Source: JTS-RE37 sp041743975
GTDB lineage: Bacteria; Bacteroidota; Bacteroidia; Flavobacteriales; Flavobacteriaceae
Assembly (NCBI GenBank): GCA_041743975.1
Contig: JBGTLT010000066.1
Location: forward strand, 40,571-104,570
Direction: 5' to 3'
Length of the DNA stretch: 64,000 nucleotides
Of the stretch, positions 43,176 to 52,374 are shown piece by piece; position 1 is the stretch's first letter, and each line of letters starts with the position of its first letter. Position numbers and translations under genes: made by a program. The notes beneath the pieces are model-generated. The model saw only the letters and a list, made by a program, of their open reading frames with translations. It did no database searches and had not been told where the DNA came from.

Positions 43176-43772
43176 ATGGCTTACGACAAATTCAACCAAT
43201 TGATAAGCACCGCGGTGCCTTTACCTATTGAAAATGTAGATACCGATCAGATCATCCCTGCGCGTTTTCTTAAAGCGACCGAGCGCACCGGTTTTGGAGA
43301 CAACCTCTTCCGTGACTGGCGGTACAATCCGGACAATACTCCTAAAGAACAATTTATACTCAACAATCCCATCTACTCGGGCAAAATTTTAGTTGGCGGT
43401 AAAAATTTTGGTTCCGGCTCTTCCCGAGAACATGCGGCCTGGGCTATTTACGATTATGGATTCAGGGCAGTTGTTTCCAGCTTCTTTGCAGACATTTTCA
43501 GGGGCAACTGCCTCAATATCGGGGTATTGCCGGTACAGGTCAGTGCTGCCTTCCTTCAGAAGATATTTGAGGCCATTGAAGAAGACCCCCATACGGAACT
43601 GAAAATAAGCCTGCCAGATCAGTCCTTAACCTTACTGGCAACAGGGGAAGAGGAACACTTTGATATCAATGACTACAAGAAAGAAAATATGCTGAACGGT
43701 TTCGATGACATTGATTATTTATTGCGGATGAAGAATGAAATCAGTAGTTTCTCTGAAAATATTCCCCTCTGA
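43176..43772 (+). CDS. leuD: 3-isopropylmalate dehydratase small subunit
   Basis: 198 residues, standard LeuD length. The swivelling-domain signature FGSGSSREHAAWAI and the N-terminal ENVDTDQIIPARFL are present. It completes the LeuCD isomerase. It lies 101 bp after leuC, with a hairpin in between, and 90 bp before the next gene. Confidence 0.96.
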   Translation: MAYDKFNQLISTAVPLPIENVDTDQIIPARFLKATERTGFGDNLFRDWRYNPDNTPKEQFILNNPIYSGKILVGGKNFGSGSSREHAAWAIYDYGFRAVVSSFFADIFRGNCLNIGVLPVQVSAAFLQKIFEAIEEDPHTELKISLPDQSLTLLATGEEEHFDINDYKKENMLNGFDDIDYLLRMKNEISSFSENIPL

Positions 43773-43862
43773 TAAGTTGGTTTCCGGGGACCTCCCGTGA
43801 ATATACAGATTATTGCCCAGACCTTTTGAAATTGCGAGAACCCCCATATGAAGGGGCATAAG

Positions 43863-45380
43863 ATGGAAAAAAGAAAAATCGAAATAATGGATACCACCCT
43901 CAGGGACGGGGAACAAACCTCCGGGGTATCCTTTTCTTCAGTAGAAAAACTCACATTGGCCAAACTTCTCCTTGAGGAGCTGAAAGTTGACCGGATAGAA
44001 GTGGCATCCGCCAGGGTTTCGGAGGGTGAAATGCTGTCCGTAAAACAGATCATTGCATGGGCGGAGCCAACTGGTTATATGAATCAGGTGGAAGTCCTTA
44101 CTTTTGTGGATAATGGACTGTCACTTGAATGGATGGAAAAATCAGGGGCCAGGGTTCAAAACCTGTTGACAAAAGGCTCCCTGAACCACCTTACCTACCA
44201 ACTGAAAAAAACACCCGCCCAGCATTTTAAGGAGATCGAAAAGGTAATTGCAACAGCCGGGAATAAGGGTATAACAACCAATGTTTATCTGGAAGACTGG
44301 AGCAATGGAATGCGTAATTCCCCTGATTATGTCTGGGAATTCCTGGACTTCCTTGCAGATCAGCCGTTGAGAAGGATTTTATTACCGGATACCCTGGGGA
44401 TACTCACCCATCCGGAAGCCTATTCCTTTATGACCCAAACGATCAGGAGATATCCGGATACCCACTTTGATTTTCATGGCCATAACGACTATGACCTGAG
44501 TGTAGCCAATGTAATGGAGGCCCTTAGAGCCGGTTGCCACGGATTACACCTGACAGTCAATGGCATGGGTGAAAGGGCAGGCAATGCCCCACTGGCCAGC
44601 GTGGTGGCTGTCATAAATGATTTCATGCCGCAAATTGCGATCGGGGTCAATGAATCATCGCTGTATAAAGTGAGTAAACTTGTGTCCGCATTTACCGGTT
44701 TTGGGATACCGGCGAACAAACCCATCGTGGGGGACAATGTATTCACACAAACAGCTGGTATACATGCTGATGGTGATAATAAGCGAAACTTATACTTTAA
44801 TGATCTTTTGCCGGAAAGGTTTGGGCGGAAACGCAGATATGCCCTGGGCAAGACATCCGGGAAAGCGAATATTCAAAAGAACCTCCAGGAACTGGGCCTT
44901 ACACTAAATGATGAGGAACTGAAAAAAGTAACACAACGGATCATTGAGCTCGGGGATAAAAAGGAGAAGGTTACCAGGGAAGACCTCCCCTATATCATCT
45001 CTGATGTGTTGGACAGTGGGGCCTTTCAGCAACGGGTTTTTGTAAAATCCTATGTCCTCACCCACAGCAAAGGTTTAAAACCTTCCACAACGGTATCCGT
45101 AGAAATCGATGGGGTCTGCTATGAGGAAAATGCCCAGGGAGACGGGCAATTCGATGCTTTTATGAATGCCCTGAGAAAAGTATATAAATCTAAAAAAATG
45201 CAGCTTCCCAACCTGATCGACTATGCAGTAAGGATACCGCCAGGAAGTAATTCGGACGCCTTATGTGAAACCATTATCACCTGGCAAAACCAGGGGAAGG
45301 AGTTCACTACCCGTGGCCTGGATTGTGACCAGACCGTATCGGCCATCAAGGCAACCGAAAAAATGATGAACATTATTTAA
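43863..45380 (+). CDS. 2-isopropylmalate synthase-type enzyme with regulatory domain (LeuA2/citramalate-synthase clade)
   Basis: 505 residues. A TIM-barrel acyl-transferase domain with MDTTLRDGEQTSGVSFS at the N-terminus, metal site FDFHGHNDYDLSVANV and LHLTVNGMGERAGN, then a LeuA dimer-type regulatory domain (about 385-505, VFVKSYVLTHSKGLKPSTTVSVEIDG). It condenses acetyl-CoA with 2-ketoisovalerate (or possibly pyruvate, giving citramalate). Its N-terminal motif TSGVSFSSVEK differs from the VPGx motif of classic LeuA, so the substrate is less certain than for the neighbours, though the operon argues for leucine synthesis. An ATG at 43848 is possible; the ATG at 43863 (MEKRKIEIM) is preferred. 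Confidence 0.85.
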   Translation: MEKRKIEIMDTTLRDGEQTSGVSFSSVEKLTLAKLLLEELKVDRIEVASARVSEGEMLSVKQIIAWAEPTGYMNQVEVLTFVDNGLSLEWMEKSGARVQNLLTKGSLNHLTYQLKKTPAQHFKEIEKVIATAGNKGITTNVYLEDWSNGMRNSPDYVWEFLDFLADQPLRRILLPDTLGILTHPEAYSFMTQTIRRYPDTHFDFHGHNDYDLSVANVMEALRAGCHGLHLTVNGMGERAGNAPLASVVAVINDFMPQIAIGVNESSLYKVSKLVSAFTGFGIPANKPIVGDNVFTQTAGIHADGDNKRNLYFNDLLPERFGRKRRYALGKTSGKANIQKNLQELGLTLNDEELKKVTQRIIELGDKKEKVTREDLPYIISDVLDSGAFQQRVFVKSYVLTHSKGLKPSTTVSVEIDGVCYEENAQGDGQFDAFMNALRKVYKSKKMQLPNLIDYAVRIPPGSNSDALCETIITWQNQGKEFTTRGLDCDQTVSAIKATEKMMNII

Positions 45381-45449
45381 ACCCACCAATCGGGCAAAAC
45401 CATAACCGGGAAAGTATAACAAACTACCCGGTAAAATATAAAGCAAACA

Positions 45450-46505
45450 ATGAAATTAACTATTGCATTATTGGCCGGTGACGGGATCGGCCCGGAAGTT
45501 ATTGCACAGGCCGTTAAGGTATGTGATGCGATCGCTGTTAAATACGATCATGAACTACACTGGAAACCTGCCCTAACGGGTGCGGCTGCCATCGATGCAG
45601 TGGGTGAGCCCTATCCGGATGAAACCCATGAGATCTGCCTCGCCTCCGATGCAGTATTATTCGGGGCCATAGGTCATCCCAGGTACGACAATGACCCTTC
45701 AGCAACAGTCAGGCCAGAGCAGGGATTGCTTAAAATGCGGAAAAAACTTGGCCTCTTTGCCAATGTAAGGCCCACCTTTACCTTTGATTCCCTCATTGAT
45801 AAATCGCCCTTAAAGAGGGAGCGAATTGAGGGGACCGACCTGGTTTTTTTGCGGGAACTTACAGGTGGTATCTATTTTGGCAAGAGGGGCCGGGAAGATA
45901 ATGGAAATACCGCCTATGACACCTGTACCTATACCCGGGAAGAGGTTCAGCGTTTGGCGAAGCTGGGATTTGAAATGGCCATGAAGCGCTCCAAAAAATT
46001 ATGCTGTGTTGATAAAGCCAATGTGTTGGAAACGTCACGGTTATGGCGGGAAACAGTGCAGGCTATGGCCAGGGACTATCCGGAAGTTGCCGTAACCTAT
46101 GAATTTGTAGATGCCGTTGCGATGAGGCTGGTACAATGGCCAAAGGATTATGATGTCCTGATCACGGAAAACCTGTTTGGGGATATCCTTACGGATGAAG
46201 CCTCTGTTATTTCCGGATCCATGGGATTGATGCCTTCGGCATCCCTCGGTGAGCGAACCAAACTCTATGAGCCCATACATGGATCCTATCCCCAGGCTGC
46301 CGGAAAGGATATCGCCAACCCGCTCGCTACTGTATTGTCAGCGGCTATGCTCTTTGATGGATTCGGTCTGGAAAAAGAGGCAACTGCCATACGGCAGGCG
46401 GTGAATGCCTCCCTGGAAGCAGGGGTAATCACCGAAGACCTTGCAGATGGGGCCAAAGCATATAAGACAAGTGAAGTGGGCGATTGGCTCGCGGCCCATA
46501 TCTGA
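45450..46505 (+). CDS. leuB: 3-isopropylmalate dehydrogenase
   Basis: 351 residues. The beta-decarboxylating dehydrogenase signatures are LLAGDGIGPEV at the start, FANVRPTFTF, the metal/substrate segment TENLFGDILTDEASVISGSMGLMPSASLG and the coenzyme-binding PIHGSYPQAAGKDIANP, in which the pattern fits NAD. It oxidises 3-isopropylmalate to 2-ketoisocaproate, the direct precursor of leucine. Last gene of the leu operon, converging on the MFS gene 53 bp away. Confidence 0.97.
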   Translation: MKLTIALLAGDGIGPEVIAQAVKVCDAIAVKYDHELHWKPALTGAAAIDAVGEPYPDETHEICLASDAVLFGAIGHPRYDNDPSATVRPEQGLLKMRKKLGLFANVRPTFTFDSLIDKSPLKRERIEGTDLVFLRELTGGIYFGKRGREDNGNTAYDTCTYTREEVQRLAKLGFEMAMKRSKKLCCVDKANVLETSRLWRETVQAMARDYPEVAVTYEFVDAVAMRLVQWPKDYDVLITENLFGDILTDEASVISGSMGLMPSASLGERTKLYEPIHGSYPQAAGKDIANPLATVLSAAMLFDGFGLEKEATAIRQAVNASLEAGVITEDLADGAKAYKTSEVGDWLAAHI

Positions 46506-46557
46506 CCTGAAGTTTTTGCATCGGGGTTCAAAAGTCAACTGCAATCATTATTCCGCA

Positions 46558-47772
46558 TCACCCAGGGGGATTTCCACCGGTAAGGGCCAGTTGCCGCCAT
46601 TTGCCGTCCTGGTATCTCTTAATGGTTATCAGGATGAGGGACAGCATCACGCCTGTCCCGGCCAGGATTGCCCCCACCAGGCCGGCAGCGGTATAACCCA
46701 GCCCATAGGCGATTGGTATACCGGCCAGATATGCCCCTAAGGCATTTCCAAGGTTAAAGGCACTTTGGTTGAGGGAAGAACCCAACATTTCAGAACCCTT
46801 CGAAGCGTTGATGATCGCCATCTGAAGCGGGGTGGAAACACTGAAAGCTGTCATACCTATTACAAAAGTGAGCGCAAGGACGGCAGATGGATTATAGGCC
46901 AGCCAGGTATTCAGAAGTAACAGGAATACCATTACGGTAAGACTTATGGCAACAGCCCGTAATGGCGTGAATATTTCTGCCATTTTAGCACCTACAAAAT
47001 TACCCGCTACCATACCCAGCCCTGCAATGATCATGGCGTACCCAATCACATTTTCCGGGAATCCGGCCACATCATGGATCAGGGGTGCTATAAAGCTATA
47101 CCAGGCAAAAAACCCGCCCGTACCAATCGTTGTTAGGGCGATAAGTGCCCATAATTCCATATTTTTCAATCCCTTAGGTTTCTCAGCCTGTTTTGAGGGT
47201 AGCTCGATAGCCTGTTTCGGCATCCAGAAATAGATACTGAGCAATGCCAGTAAGCCAGATACCCCTACCATAAGGAAGGAGGCAGACCATGCATAGGAAT
47301 GCCCTATATAGGTCCCTACAGGCACCCCCATGACATTGGCTATTGTCAGACCTGTAAACATGATGGCTATCGCCTGGGCCGACTTACCTTCTTTGGAGAG
47401 TTTCCCTGCGATAACCGCACCTATACCGAAAAATGCCCCGTGAGGCAACCCGGATAACAACCTGAACAGCAGTAAACTACTGTAATTTGTAGCAAATGCT
47501 GAAAGGGTATTAAAAACGGTAAACCATATCATCAGGTAGAGGAGCGCCCTGTGTGCGGGCCACCTTTTGGCAATTTGTGTAAAGAGGGGGGCTCCGATGA
47601 CGACACCCAGGGCATAGGCGGCGATAAAGTGGCTGGCTTTAGGAATGCTTATCCCCAGGGCAAGCGCAACATCCGGCAGGATACCCATAATGACAAACTC
47701 AGTCAGGCCAAGGCCAAAACCTCCTATCGCCAGGGACATCAAAGCTTTTTTATTATATTTTCCCGTGTTCAT
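46558..47772 (-). CDS. MFS transporter, DHA1 family (AraJ-like)
   Basis: 404 residues with twelve predicted membrane helices. The first half shows MSLAIGGFGLGLTEFVIMGILPDVA, a typical opening for AraJ/YdhP-like drug or sugar efflux pumps, and the second half begins NMELWALIALTTIGTGGFFAWYSF. It is an inner-membrane proton-driven exporter; the substrate is unknown. The frame opens at a TTG (47781), but the ATG at 47772 (MNTGKYNKKAL) is the better start. It is transcribed towards the leu operon. Confidence 0.88.
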   Translation of the reverse strand: MNTGKYNKKALMSLAIGGFGLGLTEFVIMGILPDVALALGISIPKASHFIAAYALGVVIGAPLFTQIAKRWPAHRALLYLMIWFTVFNTLSAFATNYSSLLLFRLLSGLPHGAFFGIGAVIAGKLSKEGKSAQAIAIMFTGLTIANVMGVPVGTYIGHSYAWSASFLMVGVSGLLALLSIYFWMPKQAIELPSKQAEKPKGLKNMELWALIALTTIGTGGFFAWYSFIAPLIHDVAGFPENVIGYAMIIAGLGMVAGNFVGAKMAEIFTPLRAVAISLTVMVFLLLLNTWLAYNPSAVLALTFVIGMTAFSVSTPLQMAIINASKGSEMLGSSLNQSAFNLGNALGAYLAGIPIAYGLGYTAAGLVGAILAGTGVMLSLILITIKRYQDGKWRQLALTGGNPPG

Positions 47773-47813
47773 GATTATCAATTAAAGGCAATTGCTTGCC
47801 ATCTTTTCAGGAA

Positions 47814-47821
47814 CAAAGGTA
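47814..47821 (-). promoter_or_regulatory. -7 promoter element of the MFS gene
   Basis: On the minus strand TACCTTTG matches TAnnTTTG, 41 nt before the ATG at 47772. No -33 TTG at standard distance. Confidence 0.4.
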
Positions 47822-47982
47822 AACTGCTGCGGAGGGTGTTTCCTTTACGCGATTATCCAGTTTCTATGGAATATTATCCCATCAGTGTCTATTTTAAGCG
47901 GGGTAGAGGTAATATAGCTTATACGCATGGCAGAATGCCTGTATTGTCTTATCATGCGACAGACCGGAATTGGCTCCCTGTT

Positions 47983-48055
47983 TAATCAAAGGAATTCCTC
48001 GGGGCTTCTGCCCCAGGGCACCTCTCCCCTGGAGAGGTCGAAACCGGTTTCGCTT
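47983..48055 (-). repeat. Dispersed double-hairpin intergenic repeat, copy 3
   Basis: On the minus strand it reads GGTTTCGACCTCTCCAGGGG-AGAGGT, then GGGGCagaaGCCCC and ends GAATTCCTTTGATTA. It starts directly after the aldehyde dehydrogenase stop (TGA at 48056-48058), in the direction of that gene. The first stem is perfect (ACCTCTCC/GGAGAGGT). It shares the end sequence and order of stems with the copies at 891 and 33291. Confidence 0.75.
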
Positions 48056-49648
48056 TCAGAGGATGTAATCCGTGCTAATAAAGTTGGAGAGTTTGGTATC
48101 CAGGAGTTCGCGTACGGTCTGTGTATTCAGGTCATTATCCTTAAATGCCACAAAGGTCCTTACGGAAAAGGAGCGCAGGGCATCATGTACACTCAGGGTG
48201 GATTGCGCGGAATCTTTCCTGCCTGTAAAGGGATATACATCCGGGCCGCGCTGGCAGGAACTGTTCAGGTTCACCCGGCAGACCAGGTTCACAAGCGTAT
48301 CGATCAAAGGCGCAAGGGCGTAGACATCCTTTCCAAAAAGGCTTACCTGTTGCCCGTAGTTGCTGGCTGCCATATCATCAAGTGGCTCTGAAATATCCTT
48401 AAAGGATAATACCGGGATGATAGGTCCAAATTGTTCTTCCTGGTATACCCGCATTTCTTTGGTCACGGGATAAAGCACTGCCGGCCAGATAAAGTTCTCA
48501 CTGCGCTCCCCTCCTTTTTGGTTCAATACTTCGGCGCCCTTCTCCAGTGCGTCGTCCAAAAGTTCCTGGATATAATCAGGTTTTGCGGGTTCGGGTAAGG
48601 GCGTAAGTTGCACCCCGGCTTCCCAGGGATTGCCAAATTTCAGGCTGTCTACTTTTTCAGAGAACCGCTTGTTGAATTCCGGGATGATATCCTCATGTAC
48701 ATAGATGACTTTTAAGGCGGTGCAGCGCTGCCCATTAAAGGATAAGGTACCCGAGATACATTCGTCAATGGTAAGGTCCAGATCCGCATCAGGAAGGATA
48801 ATCGCAGGGTTTTTTGCTTCGAGGCCCAGTACCAGTCGCAACCGGTTGCTCTTGGGGTGTTGTTCCTGGAGGGCATTGGCCGACCTGCTATTGCCGATCA
48901 ACGCCAGGACATCTATTTTCCCTGTCTTCATGATGGGCGCTGCCACTACCCGCCCCCTTCCGAACAGGATATTGACCACTCCTTTGGGGAAACTGTTCTG
49001 AAATGCCTCCATAAGAAAGCTAATCAGCAACACCCCGTGTTTGGCAGGTTTAAATATCGTGGTGTTACCCATTATTATGGCCGGGACCAGGAGGGCAAAA
49101 GTCTCATTAAGCGGATAATTATACGGACCCAGGCAGAGGACTACCCCAAGCGGGCCCCTTCGGATATGGGCATAAACCCCGTCATGCTTCTGGAATTTGG
49201 CCGAATTACGATCGAGTTGTTTATAATCTTCGATCGTATCATATATATATTCAACGGTCCGGTCAAATTCCTTCCCGGAATCTGCAAGCGTCTTCCCGAT
49301 CTCCCACATCAGCATTTTTACAACAGCCTCCCTTTTGGTTTCCATTTGCTTCACAAACTTATCCATACATTCTATCCGGTCCGCTACTTTCATGGTAGGC
49401 CATATGCCCTGACCTTGATTATAGGCCTTAACAGCAGCCTCCATCGCCTCCAGGGCAGCTTTTTCATCCATATCCGGGATACTTCCCAGGAGGGTGGGTT
49501 CATAATCTGAAGATGTTGATATGGAGGAATAAACTTCGGTGAAGTTACCCTTCCATTGCCTTAATTCCCCATTGACCAGGTACTTTTCCTGCCGGACGGG
49601 TTCCTGAATTATAAATTCTGTGGGTATCGATAGATCTGTGGCACTCAT
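48056..49648 (-). CDS. Aldehyde dehydrogenase, NADP-dependent non-phosphorylating glyceraldehyde-3-phosphate dehydrogenase type
   Basis: 530 residues. The catalytic cysteine is C309 in FNGQRCTAL, the general base E277 in LGLEAKNP, and the Rossmann binding run GPLGVVLCLGPYNYPLN matches GapN-type enzymes. GapN-type proteins oxidise glyceraldehyde 3-phosphate to 3-phosphoglycerate while making NADPH. It ends the ilvD-ilvB-MT-ilvN-ilvC run, starting 33 bp after ilvC. NADPH is the reductant of IlvC, so the pairing makes metabolic sense, though that is inference. Other ALDH substrates remain possible. Confidence 0.85.
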   Translation of the reverse strand: MSATDLSIPTEFIIQEPVRQEKYLVNGELRQWKGNFTEVYSSISTSSDYEPTLLGSIPDMDEKAALEAMEAAVKAYNQGQGIWPTMKVADRIECMDKFVKQMETKREAVVKMLMWEIGKTLADSGKEFDRTVEYIYDTIEDYKQLDRNSAKFQKHDGVYAHIRRGPLGVVLCLGPYNYPLNETFALLVPAIIMGNTTIFKPAKHGVLLISFLMEAFQNSFPKGVVNILFGRGRVVAAPIMKTGKIDVLALIGNSRSANALQEQHPKSNRLRLVLGLEAKNPAIILPDADLDLTIDECISGTLSFNGQRCTALKVIYVHEDIIPEFNKRFSEKVDSLKFGNPWEAGVQLTPLPEPAKPDYIQELLDDALEKGAEVLNQKGGERSENFIWPAVLYPVTKEMRVYQEEQFGPIIPVLSFKDISEPLDDMAASNYGQQVSLFGKDVYALAPLIDTLVNLVCRVNLNSSCQRGPDVYPFTGRKDSAQSTLSVHDALRSFSVRTFVAFKDNDLNTQTVRELLDTKLSNFISTDYIL

Positions 49649-49681
49649 GTTCTTGGTTATTTAGAGATTAGGAATGGCATG

Positions 49682-51157
49682 CTACACAATGGGTTTCATA
49701 GCGGTCATAGAGGCCCTTAACCTTGATCCCACCAATTCCACAGGATGTTCCCTGAGGGCTTTGTTGACAGCGATCAGCCTGGCATTATCCACATTGGTGT
49801 CCCTGTCCTCCCCATAATGCTTTCCGATAACATCCGTATCAATTTTTTTCATGAAGTCGGCAAGCAGGGGTTTGCAGGCGTGGTCAAACAGGTAGCAGCC
49901 ATATTCCGCGGTATCAGAAATAACCCTGTTCATCTCAAAAAGTTTTTTCCTGGCAATGGTATTGGCGATCAGTGGTGTTTCATGCAGGGATTCATAATAG
50001 GCAGATTCCCCGATGATCCCCGATGCCGTCATGGACTCATAGGCCAGTTCCACCCCGGCACGTACGAAGGCAACCAACAGCACACCGTGGTCATAGTATT
50101 CCTGTTCGGAAATTTTCATATCCCCGGCAGGTGTTTTTTCAAATGACGTTTCCCCTGTAGCGGCACGCCATGTGAGCAGGTTCTGGTCGTCATTGACCCA
50201 ATCTTCCATCATGGTCTTTGAAAAATGGCCGCTCATGATATCATCCATATGCTTATGGAAAAGGGGTCGCATGATGTCCTTCATGGTTTCCGACAGCTCG
50301 TAGGCTTTTATTTTTGCAGGATTGGAGAGGCGGTCCATCATATTGGTGATACCCCCATATTTCATGCCTTCCGTGACGGTCTCCCATCCATATTGTATGA
50401 GTTTGGAAGCATATCCGGGTTCGATCCCCTTTTCCAGCATTTTGTCAAAACACAGGATGGATCCTGTTTGCAAAAGTCCACACAGGATCGTCTGCTCCCC
50501 CATAAGGTCCGATTTTACCTCAGCGACAAAAGATGATTCCAGGACCCCTGCCTTATGCCCACCCGTGGCTACAGCGTACGCTTTCGCCTGTTCCAGACCC
50601 AAGTCCCGGGGGTCGTTATCCGGATGTACCGCGATGAGCGTAGGCACCCCAAAACCCCTTTTATATTCTTCCCTTACTTCAGACCCCGGGCATTTTGGCG
50701 CCACCATAATCACCGTAATATCCTCCCGTATCTGCATGCCCTCCTCAACGATATTAAAGCCATGCGAATAGGAGAGTGTAGCACCTTTCTTCATGTGGGG
50801 CATGATGGTTTTGATGACACTCGTATGCTGTTTGTCGGGCGTAAGGTTTATAACCAGGTCAGCATCAGGTATCAGATTTTCGTATGTATCAACCATAAAA
50901 CCGTTTTCAGTGGCATTATTATAAGACTGGCGTTTTTCCTTTATAGCAGCCTCCCGCAGCGCATAAGAGATGTCCAGGCCGGAGTCGCGCATGTTGAGCC
51001 CCTGGTTCAATCCCTGGGCCCCACAGCCCACTATAACGATCTTTTTGCTTTTTAACGCTGTGACACCCTCCGAAAATTCATGTGATTCCATAAACCTGCA
51101 TTTTCCCAATTGCGTAAGTTGGTCCCGTAGGGATAGTGTATTAAAGTAATTTGCCAT
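49682..51157 (-). CDS. ilvC: Ketol-acid reductoisomerase (long class II)
   Basis: 491 residues, the length of class II enzymes. The NADPH site is IVGCGAQGLNQGLNMRDSGLDISYALR. The C-terminal knotted domain is duplicated, as in class II (DLMGEQTILCGLLQTG and MMEDWVNDDQ). Metal-binding acidic residues lie in the D-x-x-x-E type SDLMGEQ. It converts acetolactate and acetohydroxybutyrate to the dihydroxy acids, using NADPH. 27 bp after ilvN. Confidence 0.96.
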   Translation of the reverse strand: MANYFNTLSLRDQLTQLGKCRFMESHEFSEGVTALKSKKIVIVGCGAQGLNQGLNMRDSGLDISYALREAAIKEKRQSYNNATENGFMVDTYENLIPDADLVINLTPDKQHTSVIKTIMPHMKKGATLSYSHGFNIVEEGMQIREDITVIMVAPKCPGSEVREEYKRGFGVPTLIAVHPDNDPRDLGLEQAKAYAVATGGHKAGVLESSFVAEVKSDLMGEQTILCGLLQTGSILCFDKMLEKGIEPGYASKLIQYGWETVTEGMKYGGITNMMDRLSNPAKIKAYELSETMKDIMRPLFHKHMDDIMSGHFSKTMMEDWVNDDQNLLTWRAATGETSFEKTPAGDMKISEQEYYDHGVLLVAFVRAGVELAYESMTASGIIGESAYYESLHETPLIANTIARKKLFEMNRVISDTAEYGCYLFDHACKPLLADFMKKIDTDVIGKHYGEDRDTNVDNARLIAVNKALREHPVELVGSRLRASMTAMKPIV

Positions 51158-51184
51158 TTTTATTCCCTGTGTTTTTAAGGTTAG

Positions 51185-51712
51185 TTAATTAGTTCTGAAA
51201 TCTTCCAATAAAGAGGTGATCTGCATTTTATCCTTGCTGACCGCAATCCTCCCGGACCGAACAAACTGCATGATCCCATAAGGTTTCAATTGCTGATGCA
51301 TCTCATCTATTTCCCCCCGTCTGCCTGTTTTGGCGACCACGAAATACTCCCGTGACACCGTTACGATCTGGGCATTGTTTTCCTTGATGATATTTTGGAT
51401 CTGGCGTTCGTCAAAAAGAAGGTTGGAAGCAATCTTGAAAAGGGCAGATTCCTGGTATATGGTTTCTTCGTCTGTATGGGAGAATGCTTTTATGACTTCA
51501 ATTTGTTTTTCAATTTGCTGTACGATCTTTCGCGTCCAATCTTCTGTTGTGAAAACAACGATCGTGAATTTTGATACACCTTCTATTTCTGACTTTGAGA
51601 CGTTTAGGCTTTCTATATTAATGTGTCTCTTTAAGAATATCCCCGATATACGATTAAGGAGTCCCACATTATTTTCGGAATAAACCGAGATGGTGAACCA
51701 TTTTTTTTCCAT
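51185..51712 (-). CDS. ilvN: Acetolactate synthase small (regulatory) subunit
   Basis: 175 residues. The N-terminal ACT domain (about 5-75) begins WFTISVYSENNVGLLNRISGIFLKRHINIESL, the valine-binding face of IlvN/IlvH; the rest is the ALS_ss_C domain. It activates IlvB and imposes valine feedback. The ATG at 51712 (MEKKWFTI) is used; a further 10 codons upstream add nothing conserved. It is separated from ilvB by the methyltransferase gene, which is unusual. Confidence 0.94.
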   Translation of the reverse strand: MEKKWFTISVYSENNVGLLNRISGIFLKRHINIESLNVSKSEIEGVSKFTIVVFTTEDWTRKIVQQIEKQIEVIKAFSHTDEETIYQESALFKIASNLLFDERQIQNIIKENNAQIVTVSREYFVVAKTGRRGEIDEMHQQLKPYGIMQFVRSGRIAVSKDKMQITSLLEDFRTN

Positions 51713-51769
51713 AATTATAATGTCTGCCGCCAGCCTCAACAAAATTGGCCATCGGTCTGTTTTATGTGA

Positions 51770-52360
51770 TTATTGTTTTATTGATTTTCGGACAGCAAGG
51801 ACAAGCCCTGTTGAGCAGTTCAGTTGTGTCACATGAAAGTCTGCACGGCTTTCAAGTTCCCTAAGGAGGTTTTCTGCCCGGATTTCATGCCCTGCCGGCC
51901 AATTCTTTTGAGGCAACATATCATCCACGAAATAGTAGCCCCCCGGTTTCACCATTTCCAGGGTCTCCTCCAGCAGACTATATTTCCCCGGCCAGGTATC
52001 GGCAAATATCAAATCGAATGTCCGGCCATTCTGCTCCCTAAGCCATTGGGAACCATCCATACAAACAAATGTGATGCCAGGGACATCGCCCAGATACTGT
52101 TGTGCAACCTGCATACATGCTGCATCATTATCTATTGTGGTTACCCGTGTATTCTCATCTTTTCCCGCTGCTATCCAGGCGAGGGACAACCCGGTGCCTG
52201 TCCCCAGTTCCAGGATATCCCCTTTTGGCTTGGCGGTTACCAATGCCTGAAGTAGCGAACCCGTCTGCAGGTCCGATGCCATGGACAAGCCCAATTCCCG
52301 GGATTTATGCAAAATTTCCGCAAGCTTCTCCGGCCTGTTGGGGAATGTTATAGTGTCCAT
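51770..52360 (-). CDS. SAM-dependent (O-)methyltransferase inserted between ilvB and ilvN
   Basis: 196 residues. Class I SAM-binding motif I is E51-L-G-T-G-T-G57; motif II has VTTIDND; FADTWPGKYSLLEE and PGGYYFVDDM follow. No substrate can be named; small O-methyltransferases and predicted catechol-type enzymes look alike. It starts 14 bp after the ilvB stop and lies 57 bp before ilvN, so it is read as part of the ilv operon. Confidence 0.83.
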   Translation of the reverse strand: MDTITFPNRPEKLAEILHKSRELGLSMASDLQTGSLLQALVTAKPKGDILELGTGTGLSLAWIAAGKDENTRVTTIDNDAACMQVAQQYLGDVPGITFVCMDGSQWLREQNGRTFDLIFADTWPGKYSLLEETLEMVKPGGYYFVDDMLPQKNWPAGHEIRAENLLRELESRADFHVTQLNCSTGLVLAVRKSIKQ

Positions 52361-52374
52361 TTGTAAAATTCCTT

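Noticed and set aside
47866..47985. Plus-strand 39-codon frame (MEYYPISVYFKRGRG...) between the MFS and aldehyde dehydrogenase genes
   Set aside because: Short, with no recognised family, and it ends in the flank of repeat copy 3. Chance is the simpler reading.
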